Of a stretch of DNA of 64,000 bases, positions 11,083 to 21,311 are shown piece after piece. Under the pieces are notes generated by a model. It was given only the letters and a program-made list of their open reading frames with translations. It did no database searches and had not been told where the DNA came from. The first letter of the stretch is position 1, and every line of letters begins with the position of its first letter. The translations under genes were made by a program, and so were the position numbers. This stretch comes from Cephalotus follicularis (taxonomy: Eukaryota; Streptophyta; Magnoliopsida; Oxalidales; Cephalotaceae), in NCBI GenBank assembly GCA_001972305.1, contig BDDD01001962.1, positions 62,001 to 126,000 on the forward strand, given 5' to 3'.

Positions 11083-13096
11083 TGTAACGACCCGTGTTAA
11101 TTTTGGACAAATTAGCATTTGAGCCTAGGGGAAATTTTTCTTTTCCTTGGTTCGGTTTAATATGGGCTTGCATTGGGGTAAGGCCCAATGTGGTATGTTG
11201 AGTAAAAGAGATATTTTGTTGATAAGTGGCCTTGGGATATGGGAAGTGTGTTGAGGAAGTTTGGTAGTTGGTAACTTTCGGCTGTGGTAGGTGAGGTTGC
11301 TCACTTATATCTTTTCACGCTAGAGAGAGAGTTGCTGGTGAGTTTTCTTCCTTTCTTCATCGTTTTCCCTAAAGCGTTGTTCGTTGTTGGAGGATCGAAC
11401 ATTCTCATCGCCTACATGTTAGCAAGGTGAATGTTCTCCTCGGTAGTTAGTGTTACGACGTTCTCGTGGTAGAGTAATGGATTGTGAGGCCGAGGAAGGG
11501 CTTGATTGTGGTTCTTATGCATGTGAGTGTTCATGCATGTTCCTCGGGTATGTGTTGATGGATGTAGCTAAGTTGTTGTTGTGTGTTGATCTTGTAGCAA
11601 AAGATCCAGGCTTGGAGTCCACATAGCAAGGAAGCTAGTCAGAGGTCTTACAGTTTTCTGAGTGGGATCTTCCTTTCTATCAATTGATACTGAGAGTTTT
11701 GATGTTTAATATGCCTTTACCATGATATTACCTTTGACCAGGATTCTTTCTCTTGTTATCTTGTTGATTATTGCATGATGATACTATTTTCTGAGTAGAG
11801 ATGCTCTGTATCTGGGTTGATGTGTTTTCCCCTATTGTGGTAGTATTCATGCTTTGTTGATATCATGTGTTGTTCTCGGATACTGGTTACTGGTGTGCTT
11901 GGATACAGATATATATGAGACTTATTATGGCTGATGGAGGAGTGGGCGTTCGATCCTAATTCCATTAAGAAGTTTCATTGTCTATGATGCGTTGTTGGGT
12001 GTGACTATGCCTGGGTTCCATACCCGGATCTGCTCATTTCGTTGGTCTATGGCGAAATGTTGTGTGAGGGCAGCCGATGAATCCACTACTTCTTTGCTCT
12101 GGCCATGACTAAGTTCTCAGATAGAAGATTGCCGGCCTGAGATGGTCTGAGTGGTGATTCGCTCACCTCTGGGTCGAAGTTTTCCTTTGTCATTTCAAAA
12201 ACGGTGGAGTTGACCAGTGATTCGCGGGCCTCTTGATTGATGATGCATTACATGATTGCCGAGGAGGGAGCCCCCCCTCGATCGAAGTTCATATGATGTA
12301 GTACTTGGAATTACGTGATTGCCGATGAGGGTGGGCTTGCATAGCCCCTCGATGGAGGTTCATATAGTTGGTACACCCAACGTGTGATTGCCGACGAAGG
12401 AGTGCTTGTATAGCCCTTCCATCGATGTTCATATGGTGGTCTGGAAGTGGGTATCTATATGCATATATGAGGGATGTGTACAGTCCTGTAGCCCATGACC
12501 TCGCTGATGTGGTTCCAGCGGAGCTATTACTTGTGTTTGCCATGTGGTTCCGGCAGTGGAAATGTGTGAGTATGATGTGTGCATGAATGTGTGGAATTGT
12601 GCATGTGATTGATACAGTACCAATAGTCCTCCGGTCATTTGTTGATCCCTGGCGTATTTATTTATAACTATTGTTATTGTTTTCCTTGAGATCAGTCATT
12701 GAGTTTGGTAGCTTTGACGTCTCCACGGACTCTTTATTTTATTTATATTTATGTACATATTCGCCCCTTGTTTTATCCTTGTTGAACCGGGGATATGTGG
12801 TGTCCTCAGCCATGTTAGGGCAGGGCACGAGTTGTTTGTTGGCACCCGTGGTCTTGGTGTGCTCGGGAAGTTTTCTTGCTCTCACTCACTAGTCAGTTGG
12901 ACTAATCCCCTCTCAGTTTTTATGCAGAGGAAGCAGGGGTTCATAGTTGTTGAGATCCACTAAGTGAAAGCATGGTTTTGGAAGAGGTAGACGTTGATGC
13001 CAGCACATCAGGATGGCTCCCCGGCTATGACCAAACTTCATGCATTTTGGGGCATTGTGGGGGTTTTTTATAGATTCTTTTGTTATTGTTAGGGAT
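11083..13096 (+). mobile_element. G1 3' LTR, first part
   Basis: The LTR starts TGTAACGACCCG after the polypurine tract. It has no gene-like open frame. A possible promoter region lies near 11300 (ACTTATATC followed by GAGAGAGAG). It contains a 65-bp tandem repeat at 12253-12438. It is interrupted at 13096 by the Sirevirus-like element; GGGAT at 13092-13096 recurs at 17116-17120, after which the LTR seems to resume. Confidence 0.7.
12253..12438. repeat. About 65-bp tandem repeat, three units
   Basis: Three units begin TGATTGCCGA at 12253, 12316 and 12383 and contain GTTCATATG-type ends. Each has a CGAGG...CCTCG or similar inverted pair able to form a hairpin. The array lies in the G1 LTR. 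Confidence 0.75.
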
Positions 13097-13204
13097 TAAA
13101 ATAAAACATTCTTGCAATATACAAGAGGGGGGGTGAATTGAATATTGAAGTAAATGCGAAAATTTAAAAACTTTAAATGTAATTAGACAAGGAAAGACAA
13201 CAAT

Positions 13205-13217
13205 CTCCCCCTTTTTG
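13205..13217 (-). promoter_or_regulatory. Sirevirus-type polypurine tract
   Basis: The minus strand reads CATCAAAAAGGGGGAGATTG, the stereotyped Sirevirus sequence before the 3' LTR, which starts TGTTG at 13202. Further G-run tracts on the minus strand lie near 13405, 13425, 13472 and 13523, the multiple polypurine-like tracts typical of Sireviruses. Confidence 0.8.
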
Positions 13218-13842
13218 ATGATGACAAAAATTTGCTCAAAAGGCATGAATTATAAGTAATGTCAATTGAAAGGATTATAAGTGAATGTCAAAAGAGATGC
13301 AATATCAGTTAGCATTGTAAACAAGTTGCAATAAACATAAACATCTGCGTTGTGCAGAAGCAAAGAGTTGAGCCTTTTTCTCAACATGCATAAGTAACAT
13401 ATCTCCCCATTTGCATAGCATTTCTCCCCATTTGTAATACATAAATCTTTTGAGCCATATGCACTTCTCCCCCTTTTTTGTTTAGCATCAAAAAGATTCT
13501 ACAGAGGCAGAAAAAATATTAGCTCCCCCTTAATAACAGCAAGGGTTAAAAAATGTGAATAAGGCAAAAACGCATAAAGGCTTATAATATCGACAATGAC
13601 GAAAATTTAAAAAAAAAATCGAGAAGACATAATCATTTAATGCAATTACATCAGAAAATCATTCATATAATAGTAAACACAATTCATAAAACACAATCAT
13701 AAACACAATTGCATAAACATTTCATTAATATCATTAAATTCAAACTTTGTTCATTACAAAAAAATGAACTCAAAGGTTCATAACAACATCAAAACAGCAA
13801 AACAGCAACACAAATTAAAGGTAGAAACAACAACAAAAAACA

Positions 13843-15186
13843 TCAAGACTCAGCAGGAGGAGGGTGAACGGAATCGGAGGATGGATCGCCGTCATCGCCC
13901 GAAGTGTCTGTGCAATGATCGAAAATGTTAGCGACGACAAGCTTGCATTCCATTCGTTTAAGTCGTCTCTTAACGACCCTTAGGTCGTAGTAAACGCCTT
14001 CATCAACATCTTCGTAGTCTTTATGAAGAACTTGATGATCTCTCGTCAAACGACCGAGATGCGACCTGATTTCCTTGAATTGATCATCAAAGGAAGCTCT
14101 CATGGAAGCAAACTGGGATAGCATAACCTCCATCATCCTGTCAAAGTCAGTAGTGGATGATGAGCCTTGAGCTTGAGCAGGGGCTGTTTGTGCAGGGGCA
14201 GTTGGTGCAGGGGCAGTTTGTTCCCAAGGAGGGTTGTCCTCTTGCTCCTCAATGCCAATCCTTGGTCCTTGATCGACTTTGGGCACATATGTCCATATTC
14301 CTTGTTGTTTCTTCCACCCCATTCTGTTTAATGTGCTTTTGTTGTACGTATCTTCCTTCTTCAACTTCGTAGAAATCTCTCCTTCAAGTGGAATATGATA
14401 ATGTAGGAAGACTAGGGTGAGAATGGATCCGTAAGGAAGTACGGATTTCTTCTGAGAAAATGCTCTTACCATCGTCTTGAGCATTAAGAGAGGGAAACAA
14501 AACTCGATTTTCGATAGGATGCACCACATAATGAAAACTTGCATCCGAGACAATTTGGCATACCATCCACCGGTGGGTAGAAATTGATGAACGATAAGAT
14601 GGTGGAGAAGCCTATGGTCTACAGACAATCGATTAGTTGTCAGAGCCATGTTTGGATGAATGTTTGGATCATTGGGATACAAAATCGATAGAATTTGGTT
14701 AGGGTGAAAACCCTCAACCTCCGGCCATTTTTTATGTTCAAAGACATAAATACCGGTATGTGGAATGTGAAGGATAGAAGCTAGAATCCTAGCATCTAGA
14801 TATATCCGTTGGCCTTTAACAACCGAGGTGATTGCAAATTCCTCATTTTGAGCCGAAACCAATTTTAGGTTAGAGTAAAAATCTTTAACCAATTTTATGT
14901 AAAAAGGGTTAGAGATTTGGACAAGGGGAAGTAGATGTAGGTCATCTAACCAGGAAACAAAGGAGAATTCGGAAGAACAGAAATCGAAATCGATGTTTTT
15001 GCCTCCCATGACTCGTTTTTCAACAAAACTCACACTTCTAATAGGGACAGGCTCTTCTGATGAGGAATCAGAATGAGAAGACTCAGAGGAAGATTCCCTA
15101 AGCTCTAATCTCTGCTTCTTAGCAGATTTCTTGGGTTGAGAAGACGAGGCAGCCTTCTTTTTGGCAGCTTGCTTTGTCCTCGGCAT
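13843..15186 (-). CDS. Accessory ORF with putative plant transposon protein domain
   Basis: An uninterrupted 447-residue frame runs from the Met at 15186; an in-frame Met at 15306 would add 40 Cys/Pro-rich residues and looks less likely. The N-terminus is basic (MPRTKQAAKKKAAS), then Ser/Glu-rich. Residues about 85-320 resemble the 'putative plant transposon protein' domain found in accessory ORFs of plant retroelements: FVSWLDDLHLLPLV, FYIKLVKDFYSNL, QFLPTGGWYAKLSR and VLPYGSILTLVF. A Pro/Ala/Gln-rich linker (TAPAPTAPAQ) and a charged, probably coiled-coil end follow. No enzymatic motif is seen. It lies between gag and the polypurine tract, where Sireviruses may keep an envelope-like ORF, but I see no membrane segment. 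Its intactness among decayed neighbours stands out. Confidence 0.7.
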   Translation of the reverse strand: MPRTKQAAKKKAASSSQPKKSAKKQRLELRESSSESSHSDSSSEEPVPIRSVSFVEKRVMGGKNIDFDFCSSEFSFVSWLDDLHLLPLVQISNPFYIKLVKDFYSNLKLVSAQNEEFAITSVVKGQRIYLDARILASILHIPHTGIYVFEHKKWPEVEGFHPNQILSILYPNDPNIHPNMALTTNRLSVDHRLLHHLIVHQFLPTGGWYAKLSRMQVFIMWCILSKIEFCFPLLMLKTMVRAFSQKKSVLPYGSILTLVFLHYHIPLEGEISTKLKKEDTYNKSTLNRMGWKKQQGIWTYVPKVDQGPRIGIEEQEDNPPWEQTAPAPTAPAQTAPAQAQGSSSTTDFDRMMEVMLSQFASMRASFDDQFKEIRSHLGRLTRDHQVLHKDYEDVDEGVYYDLRVVKRRLKRMECKLVVANIFDHCTDTSGDDGDPSSDSVHPPPAES

Positions 15187-15384
15187 TTCTACAAACAGGT
15201 TGTGAGCACAAGGTGGAAAACACACAGATTGACACACACAGAGAATTGGACAGACGAAAAACGGTGTTGGAGGTAGAGAAGAGATACAAGAGTGATTTAC
15301 GATCAACTAGAAAGGTTTTTTGAAGAAAAAATAAAAAGAGTAGGAAATTTTGAAAAACACACAGAGAGAGGGAAAGTGAAGAAT

Positions 15385-15666
15385 GAACAAAAGATCGACT
15401 TTTTATGAAGAAGTCGAGTTTCTGAGGAAAAGACGTCGACGTGATTCTAAAAGGAGTCGATGCGATCTTAAAATTTGGCTGTAAAAACGGTGCGTTTAAA
15501 AAAGCATCGACGTATTTTGAAAAGAAGTCGACGTGTTTTAGAGAAACACATGGGGATCGACGTTTTTCAAAAGAAGTTGACGTGATTTTCATATGTTTTC
15601 CAGAAAAGGAGTCGACTCTATTTTATAAAGCATAAAAAATTCCAGAAAAGGAGTCGACGTTTTTCA
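15385..15666. repeat. Type I GTCGAC motif cluster, about 8-10 copies
   Basis: Copies such as AAGACGTCGACGTGATT, AAGAAGTCGACGTG and GGAGTCGACGTTTTT fill the gap between gag and the accessory ORF, in the region that would be the 5' leader of the accessory ORF. Confidence 0.85.
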
Positions 15667-16305
15667 ATGCAGAACAGTTTTTGAGAGAAGCATTTTCAAA
15701 ACTAAAATTTTCAAGTAGTTCTAGAAGTTCACTTACATCGTTTTCATCTTCATCTTCATCTTCATCTTTGTCACTATCATTAATTGCCATCAATGCTATT
15801 TGTGCAATTTCTTGGTCTTCTTCTTCTTCGGAACTTGATTCATCACTATCCGACCAAGTGGCAAGCATGGCTTTCTTCTTTTTGATAGTTCCTTTGCTTT
15901 CTTTAATCTTGGACACTCACTCTTGTAATGTCCGGCCTTGTTGCATTCGAAACAAACAATTTCTTCTTTCTTTGTTTCGGATTTTGATGGGAATGTCTTC
16001 TTGAATTGTTTGTTCCCAAACTTTTTCTTTGCAAGGTACTTCTTGAATCTCCTTGTGATTAGGGCCATTTCATCGTCACTTTCTTCTTCACTTGAGTCCG
16101 GTGTGGAGGACTTGAATGCAATGACCTTTTTCTTCTTTTTATCTTGTTCTTCTTCATCCTCATGATTTTTGATGGTCATCTCATGCGTCATGAGTGATCC
16201 AAGGAGTTCTTCAAGAGGCAAGGTGTTGAGGTCTTTAGCTTCCTCTATGGCCGTAACTTTAGGCAACCAAATTTTTGGTAGACACCTAAGAATCTTTCTC
16301 ACCAT
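15623..16305 (-). pseudogene. gag: Sirevirus-like gag, C-terminal half with zinc knuckle
   Basis: The frame reading from 16305 contains LPLEELLGSLMTHEM, an acidic/basic linker (DSSEEESDDEMALI) and the knuckle CFECNKAGHYKSEC (C-x2-C-x4-H-x4-C) near 15950. A frame change near 15900 leads into KKKKAMLATWSDSDESSSEE, the conserved Sirevirus gag tail, with an acidic end at 15623. It joins the N-terminal half (16299-16790) by a further frame change. Gag packages RNA; the acidic tail function is unknown. Confidence 0.8.
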
Positions 16306-16790
16306 TTCGTATTAGTGTAGCATTTATTCAATGATTGTAAGGAGTTAATGATATTTGTAAATCTAACAAACATACCAGAAATATTTTCGTTTTCTTTCAT
16401 AGAGAACATTTTGTATTCTCTTAGAAGCATGTTTATTTTTGCATCCTTGACTTGGTTTGTACCTTCATAGGTAACTTCTAATCTATCCCACATTTCTTTT
16501 GCGGCAGCGCAAGAAGATACTCTATTGAATTCATTAGAATTTAAAGCACATATTATAACATGTTTTGCTTTAGCGTTTAGTTGTACCTTTTTGCGATCAT
16601 CATCCGTGTAGGAGCTTCTCGGTTTGAGAGTTTTTATACCTTCTTGTGAGATGATGTGAGGGAGTTCCGGTCCGTCAATAATGATGTCCCAAAGGTTGAA
16701 GTCAAGAGCTTGAATAAAGATTGTCATCTTTGCCTTCCAATGACTATAGTTGTTTCCATCGAAGGTCGATGTCTTTGATTGCAATTTCAT
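16299..16790 (-). pseudogene. gag: Sirevirus-like gag, N-terminal half
   Basis: From the Met at 16790 the frame holds FDGNNYSHWKAKMTIFIQAL, LNAKAKHVIICAL, AAKEMWDRLEVTYEGT and VKDAKINMLLREYKMF, the plant copia gag (UBN2) core. It ends in a stop at 16299, where the next frame (starting 16305) continues the protein with MVRKILRCLPKIW. One indel therefore separates the halves. The start lies only about 25 bp from the 16826-17000 motif cluster, with no primer site between. Confidence 0.85.
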
Positions 16791-16825
16791 ACAGTAGCTT
16801 CTGGTTTAGAAAAAGACTAAAAACG

Positions 16826-17000
16826 TCGATGTTATCTCGGAAATAGTCGATGTCATCTTGAAAGTAGTCGACGTCTTTTGGAAGTAGTCGATGTCTTTTG
16901 GTACGGACGTCGATGCCATTTCTGGGAGGACGATGTCTTCTTTGTAGTTAATCCTGCACTGAAGACGTCGATGCTATTTTGAAGGAGTCGACTTCTTTTT
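16826..17000. repeat. Type I GTCGAC motif cluster, about 8 copies
   Basis: About eight copies (AGTAGTCGACGTCTTTT, GGACGTCGATGCC and others) sit between the LTR start of the Sirevirus-like element and its gag, the second cluster in the same element. Confidence 0.85.
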
Positions 17001-17120
17001 CTGCAGATAGGTTTTAGGCTTTGATATTCAACTTGTAATTCCTTGCACATCAAGTAAATTAGTTAAATGCAAATATGTTATCATCAAAACAAGGATTGAG
17101 ACTAAATCGTCAACAGGGAT

Positions 17121-18380
17121 CGTTGAGCCCTGTAAACATTGATAACTTTTAATGTATTTCACCTATGGTTTTCGTATGTTTTCATCTGCTTAGGGATGCT
17201 CGGCATTTTTTGATGTTTATGCCCTGTGATGTTATGAGATCCTTAGAATGTGTTTTGATGTCGTTTATGTTCCCTGTAGTGGAAATCCCGTGGTGCTAGG
17301 TTAGACGTGATGCCAGATACCCGGTAGGCCCTCCTCTGCATAGGCTAGATATCCTCGGCCCCTTAGCAAACCAAGTTCCTAGGTGAAGGTAATGTTGTTA
17401 TGCGGGAACCTTGTCCTTGGACATAAGGTGTCCTCGGATGTAAGACGTCCTCGAACATAGGTCGCAAACGTTAAGTGATATTTATCTTTACTTAGTTTTG
17501 CTCGACCTCCTAACCCCTGACCAGCAATCTTCCTTGAGATGTTTTGATGCCTGATTCTACGCCGACCTCTTGAGTTCTCAGGCGTAGTGTGATCCTATCC
17601 CCTTAGTGTGCTTTGGGCGTTTGGGAGAAACCGGGGTGTTGTCCCCTGCAAGGCACTTGTCCTCGGGCCTTAGAGTTTATCTCAGGCTTAGGGCTTACTT
17701 ATACGTTATCATTTTCTATGCTCGGGCGTTCTTTTGTTTTAATGACTTAGAAAGCGTGGTCGTCTGGAGAGCTTGGATAGTTGTCCCCTGCGACGTGCTT
17801 CCGCGTCTGACCTCTTAGCTTAGATGGTCTGAACCTTAGTGTTGGTATTTCATCTTTGAGGTTGACGATCTAGGTGGTGGATCCTTCCTCCTGTCACGGT
17901 CATCTCTCCGGGTGTGTTTCGGGAATGGGGGGTGTCATGAGAAGCATGGCATTGACACCTTGACAGGCTAATGCGCGGGTTTGTTGGAGAGAGAAAGTCA
18001 ACACTATAAATAGCTTGAGAGAAACTTGTTGAACACACTTGAGACTTCCTCTTTCCCTCTCTTCTCTGCCGTGCTTTCTCTTCTTCCTGCTTGCGTACGC
18101 ATCGACACCTATTACCTACATGTTGACGCCTACGTCGCCTGGTGCGATTTGCAGCCATTTTTAAGTCTTCTTTCACCACTCAAAGGTCATTATAGGTGGA
18201 AATACTTTGTACACTGCATCATATCTACACCTAGACTGATTTAGTGTAGGATAAACACTTAGCCTTGCATCCTTGGTTCTCCGATCTGTGGCTTGTGGAG
18301 GAGCTTGGAGCTTTTGGGGATAAAGCGTAGGGGAGCTTGTCTTGAAGGAAGGAGTCTTTACCATTGGTAAGAATCTTTTC
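17121..18380 (+). other. Non-coding LTR-derived stretch, likely G1 LTR continuation
   Basis: After the second GGGAT copy the sequence reads on as the continuation of the G1 LTR (left text ...TTGTTA-GGGAT joins CGTTGAGCCC). No gene is seen. A good TATA-like box, CTATAAATAG, lies at 18002-18012, followed about 35 bp later by a pyrimidine-rich leader (18050-18100), so an LTR promoter may lie here. I cannot place the border between the G1 LTR and the copia LTR that is clear from about 18380. Confidence 0.45.
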
Positions 18381-18810
18381 ATCCCCTCTCTTGTTGTGCC
18401 GTGGCAGTGGGTTGGTGCTAGTGTGTGTGTACCCTAGCCGAACCTCCATGGTTTTCTTTTGGTGATTTGTTTGCCATCCCTTAGGGTTAGGGATGCTTGG
18501 GTGTGGGTTGTTTGGACTTTAGGCTAGGGTTTTGTGTGTTTCATTGTGAGCCTATGATTGGAGTCCATTTCTAGGGTTTATGGCAACCCTAGCTTTTCGA
18601 CCCGTTTCGCCCTATGCTTGGTTTTGGGTTTTGGTTTGATTAAATGTTGATTAGAGTTCCTTGGCATTTATTGGGACAATTTGAACTTAGATTAGGGCAT
18701 TCCCATTGCTTGGGGATTAATCTATTGGTAGAAAATTAAAGCTAATCGGCCCTAAACCCTAATGTCCGAATTGATAAGTCTTCCGCTGCGCGTGGGCCAC
18801 GCATTACCAA
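18380..18810 (+). mobile_element. copia LTR end, opposite orientation to C1
   Basis: This stretch is homologous to the reverse complement of 31890-32300, the C1 5' LTR: shared blocks include CCATCCCTTAGGGTTAGGGA and CATTGCTTGGGGATTAAT. It is on the plus strand, while C1 is on the minus strand. It ends near CGTGGGCCACGCA at about 18810 and abuts the C1 integrase, with no primer site. It may be a solo LTR or the result of an inversion. Confidence 0.6.
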
Positions 18811-18829
18811 GAATTCCTTCTCTAGGAAT

Positions 18830-19731
18830 TTTGTAGTTCATGAAACAAAAGTCTTTCATTCGCCGGAATCGTAAAAGTAATTTCCTATGCTCTCCTTAGG
18901 ATATCACATGAACTAGCAACGATCCGTTTATGCCTCCAACTTTGAAGGCTCCTACCTCCTAATATAAGCTGGACAAGCCCAAACCCTCAAATGGTTTAGA
19001 CTGGGTTTCCTCCCTTTAAAAACCTACTAAGGAGTGGAGGGGATGGATTTAGAAGGAATGCGGTTTAGGATGTACACCGCCGCATGCAGTGCATAACCCC
19101 AGAATGATATAGGAAGATCCGCAAAAGACATCATGGACCGGACCATATTCATCAAGGTCCGATTCCTCCTTTCGGATACACCATTATGCTGTGGTGTTCC
19201 AGGAGGTGTCCACTGAGAGAGAATTATGTTATCCCTAAGATAACCCTAGAATTCAGTAGATAGGTATTCACCACCTCGATCCGACTGAAGGATCTTAATG
19301 GGTTTACCCATTTGCTTTTCTACTGCTAGTCTGAATTCCTTGAATCCCTCAAAGGTTTCAGACTTGTGATTCATCAGAAACACATACCCATACCGTAACA
19401 AGTCATCGGTGAATGTATTGAAGTAGGGAAAACCTCCAATAGCATTGACCAACATAGGTCTGCAGACGTTGGTGTGGACAAGTCCCAATATGTCCACTGC
19501 CCTTTTTCCTACCTCGGAGAAGGGAGATTTGGTCATCTTGCCAATAAAACATGGCTCACACGTAGAAAAGGACTCCACGTCCTGGATGTCCAAAAGACCA
19601 TCCATAACCATACGTGTTAGTCTAGCCTCGCTAGGATGACCTAATCTACAATGCCATATGTATGAAGGGTTTACATCGCATATCTCTCTCTGTCTGTTAG
19701 TGCTTGTTCCAGTTTGAATAGTTACAGCCAT
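18830..19731 (-). pseudogene. C1 copia integrase
   Basis: Reading from 19731, the finger has WHCRLGHPSEARL and CEPCFIGKMTKSPF. The core shows FNTFTDDLLRYGYVF (first Asp) and LQSDRGGEYLS (second Asp), a stop at about 19246, and then, in the same direction, PPGTPQHNGVSERRNRTL with the third acidic residue (about 19170-19215). The C-terminal GKR-type block HLRVWACPAY follows near 18980. Stops appear repeatedly beyond that. It would have joined copia cDNA to host DNA; it is now dead. Confidence 0.8.
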
Positions 19732-19739
19732 TTGTTCAA

Positions 19740-20040
19740 TTGTATTTAAAACATAGATCCCATTGTCAATGTATCCATCACATAAAAGAACATTGTTATG
19801 TATAAGTCAACAGCCATAAGCAGAAAAAGTGAGCTCCATGCCCATCTTATACAAATATGAAATTGAAATAACGTTTCTTACAAGGTTCTTGACAATATAA
19901 TAAGGATAAAGTTTAATTACGTGGCCATTACACAAAAACAATTCAAAAACACCTATTGTCGTGGAGTGAATCCTCGATCCACCACCTGAGCGCAAGTCTA
20001 AAGCTTCAGTCTCTCTCATCTATCTAGCACCTTTTATCCC
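19740..20040 (-). pseudogene. C1 protease-integrase linker
   Basis: The frame starting near 20019 gives LYPYYIVKNLVRNVISISYL, like the segment after the copia protease (L..V..VP...KNL.SVS.L), then a stop at 19807 and continued reading towards the integrase. I do not see a clean D-S/T-G active site, so the protease itself is eroded or lies in the frame-shifted 20040-20170 stretch. Confidence 0.5.
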
Positions 20041-20169
20041 CTACAAAGAGTTACAAATATTAGTTACAAAACCTGAATCCAAAACCCAAGTTGAACTAAC
20101 ATTAGTAACTAGAAAAAGCTCAATCATGAAAGTACCTGACCCTGAGGCACCTCCTTATTTGGACTTTTG

Positions 20170-20970
20170 GAACTCACTGCACTGCGATCTCCAATGTCCG
20201 TGCTTTCCATAATAAAAGCAACAATCATCATCCTGAAGCTGCGGGATTGTATCTAGGATGAATCCCCCAACAATTGACCCATCGACACAACTGCTTTTCT
20301 CCTTTTCTTCTTCTTCCCTTTAGGTTTCATGGGCACCTTGCCCTTGGACGTGGATCCTCTCGATCCACTCCTACGAGGAACTGTCCGAGAATATGTAGAA
20401 GGAAGAAACATCACATTCGACTTGGACCTGCCTTGGTCCTTGTCGGCTTCAGTCGTATGAAGTATTTCCACATGTTCAGGTAGATTAGTATCCACCTTGT
20501 CCATGTGGAAATTTGTGATGAACTAGGAGTATGATCGAGGGAGAGATGAAAGTACCAGGTCAATGTAGAAATCATTGTCCATGGTAAGATTTAGTTGAAC
20601 CAACTGCTCAATAAGATCAATCATCTTCAGTCCACGGGCATAGACTGAACATCCCTCAGCCATCTTCGCACAGAAGAGCTGACGGGACAAGTTAAACCGC
20701 TCGGTCCTCGACCGGGATCCATACAACTCGTGAAGACGGAGAAGTATGTCTCCTAGGGTTGCAAGTTTCTCGTGCTGTCTTTGCAATTCCGGGACCATAC
20801 CTGAAATTGATAGGCAACAAGCTTGCTCTTCCTCATCTAACCATTTGGCCCTCTTGGCCTTTTTCTCTTCCGTCAGGTTGGCTCCCAATTTAGGGGGGCT
20901 CTCAGTCATGGCATGAGATAGTTTCATGGTCGTGAGTGCTAAGCGTAGGTTGCGCTACCAATCCAAGAAA
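20170..20970 (-). pseudogene. gag: C1 copia gag
   Basis: Gag enters with DPNFLDW, a stop, then RNLRLALT just upstream of the Met at 20927. The capsid region includes EKKAKRAKWLDEEEQACCL, LRLHELYGSRSRTERFNLSR and QLVQLNLTMDNDFYIDLVLS, the UBN2 family. A stop at 20523 splits it from a Lys-rich part (20504-20253) and from CCFYYGKHGHWRSQC near 20170-20225, a zinc knuckle whose second Cys is replaced by Tyr. Several stops show it is inactive. Confidence 0.8.
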
Positions 20971-21306
20971 TTTGGATCCATAAGCTTGTTTGTTTCCAAT
21001 AATCATGAAAGTGTTGTGCCAATTGACATTATAGCATAATATGGTGATAACTAGCAACCTGTAAAAGAGGAAACAAAAGAGAGTTTAATTAGCAAATCAT
21101 TCCATTTATATTATTACCATAATACTTTGTCTTTTGTAATTATGGCTCCTCCCACTATTCCAATTGTATCCCACGCCTCCATGTTGAATTTAGGAAGCCT
21201 CTGGCTTCCTAGTGGGGACCAGAATCTATCCAGAATACTATGGTCCCGACTATCACCGTTAGAACCATAATAACTAAATAGGTATGTATGTATACCAATT
21301 TACATT

Positions 21307-21311
21307 AGGAC
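21307..21311. repeat. G2 target-site duplication, left copy
   Basis: AGGAC here matches AGGAC at 30716-30720 and brackets G2. Removing G2 and one copy joins the two parts of the C1 leader. Confidence 0.85.

Larger units (their letters stand above)
2202..13096 (+). mobile_element. Chromovirus-type Ty3/gypsy element G1, degenerate and interrupted
   Basis: Order on the plus strand is gag (2256-2928, resuming at 7000), protease, reverse transcriptase, RNase H, integrase with a chromodomain-like tail, polypurine tract (11068-11080) and a 3' LTR starting TGTAACGACCCG at 11083. The 5' LTR and primer site are absent, apparently lost or displaced by the copia at 609-2200. A solo LTR is inserted at 2929-6999. 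The 3' LTR is broken at 13096 by the Sirevirus-like element and resumes at 17121. Several in-frame stops mark it as dead. Confidence 0.85.
13097..17115 (-). mobile_element. Sirevirus-like copia element with gag and accessory ORF but no pol
   Basis: The insert is flanked by GGGAT at 13092-13096 and 17116-17120. On the minus strand it starts TGTTGACGATT and then shows TTTTGATGATAACA, a Sirevirus feature, then gag (16790-15623), a motif cluster, an accessory ORF (15186-13843), several G-rich tracts and the polypurine tract before a short LTR remnant (13202-13097). No protease, integrase, reverse transcriptase or RNase H is present, nor a primer site. Both LTRs are mere remnants, so the 3' terminus (ending TTTTA instead of CA) is uncertain. 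It would need enzymes from another element. Confidence 0.75.
18811..21311 (-). mobile_element. copia element C1, internal part
   Basis: The minus strand runs from gag (about 20970-20170) to integrase (19731-18830). Reverse transcriptase, RNase H and the 3' LTR are missing. The 5' leader, primer site and LTR lie at 30721-32552, separated by G2, which inserted here with the duplication AGGAC (21307-21311, 30716-30720). Confidence 0.8.
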
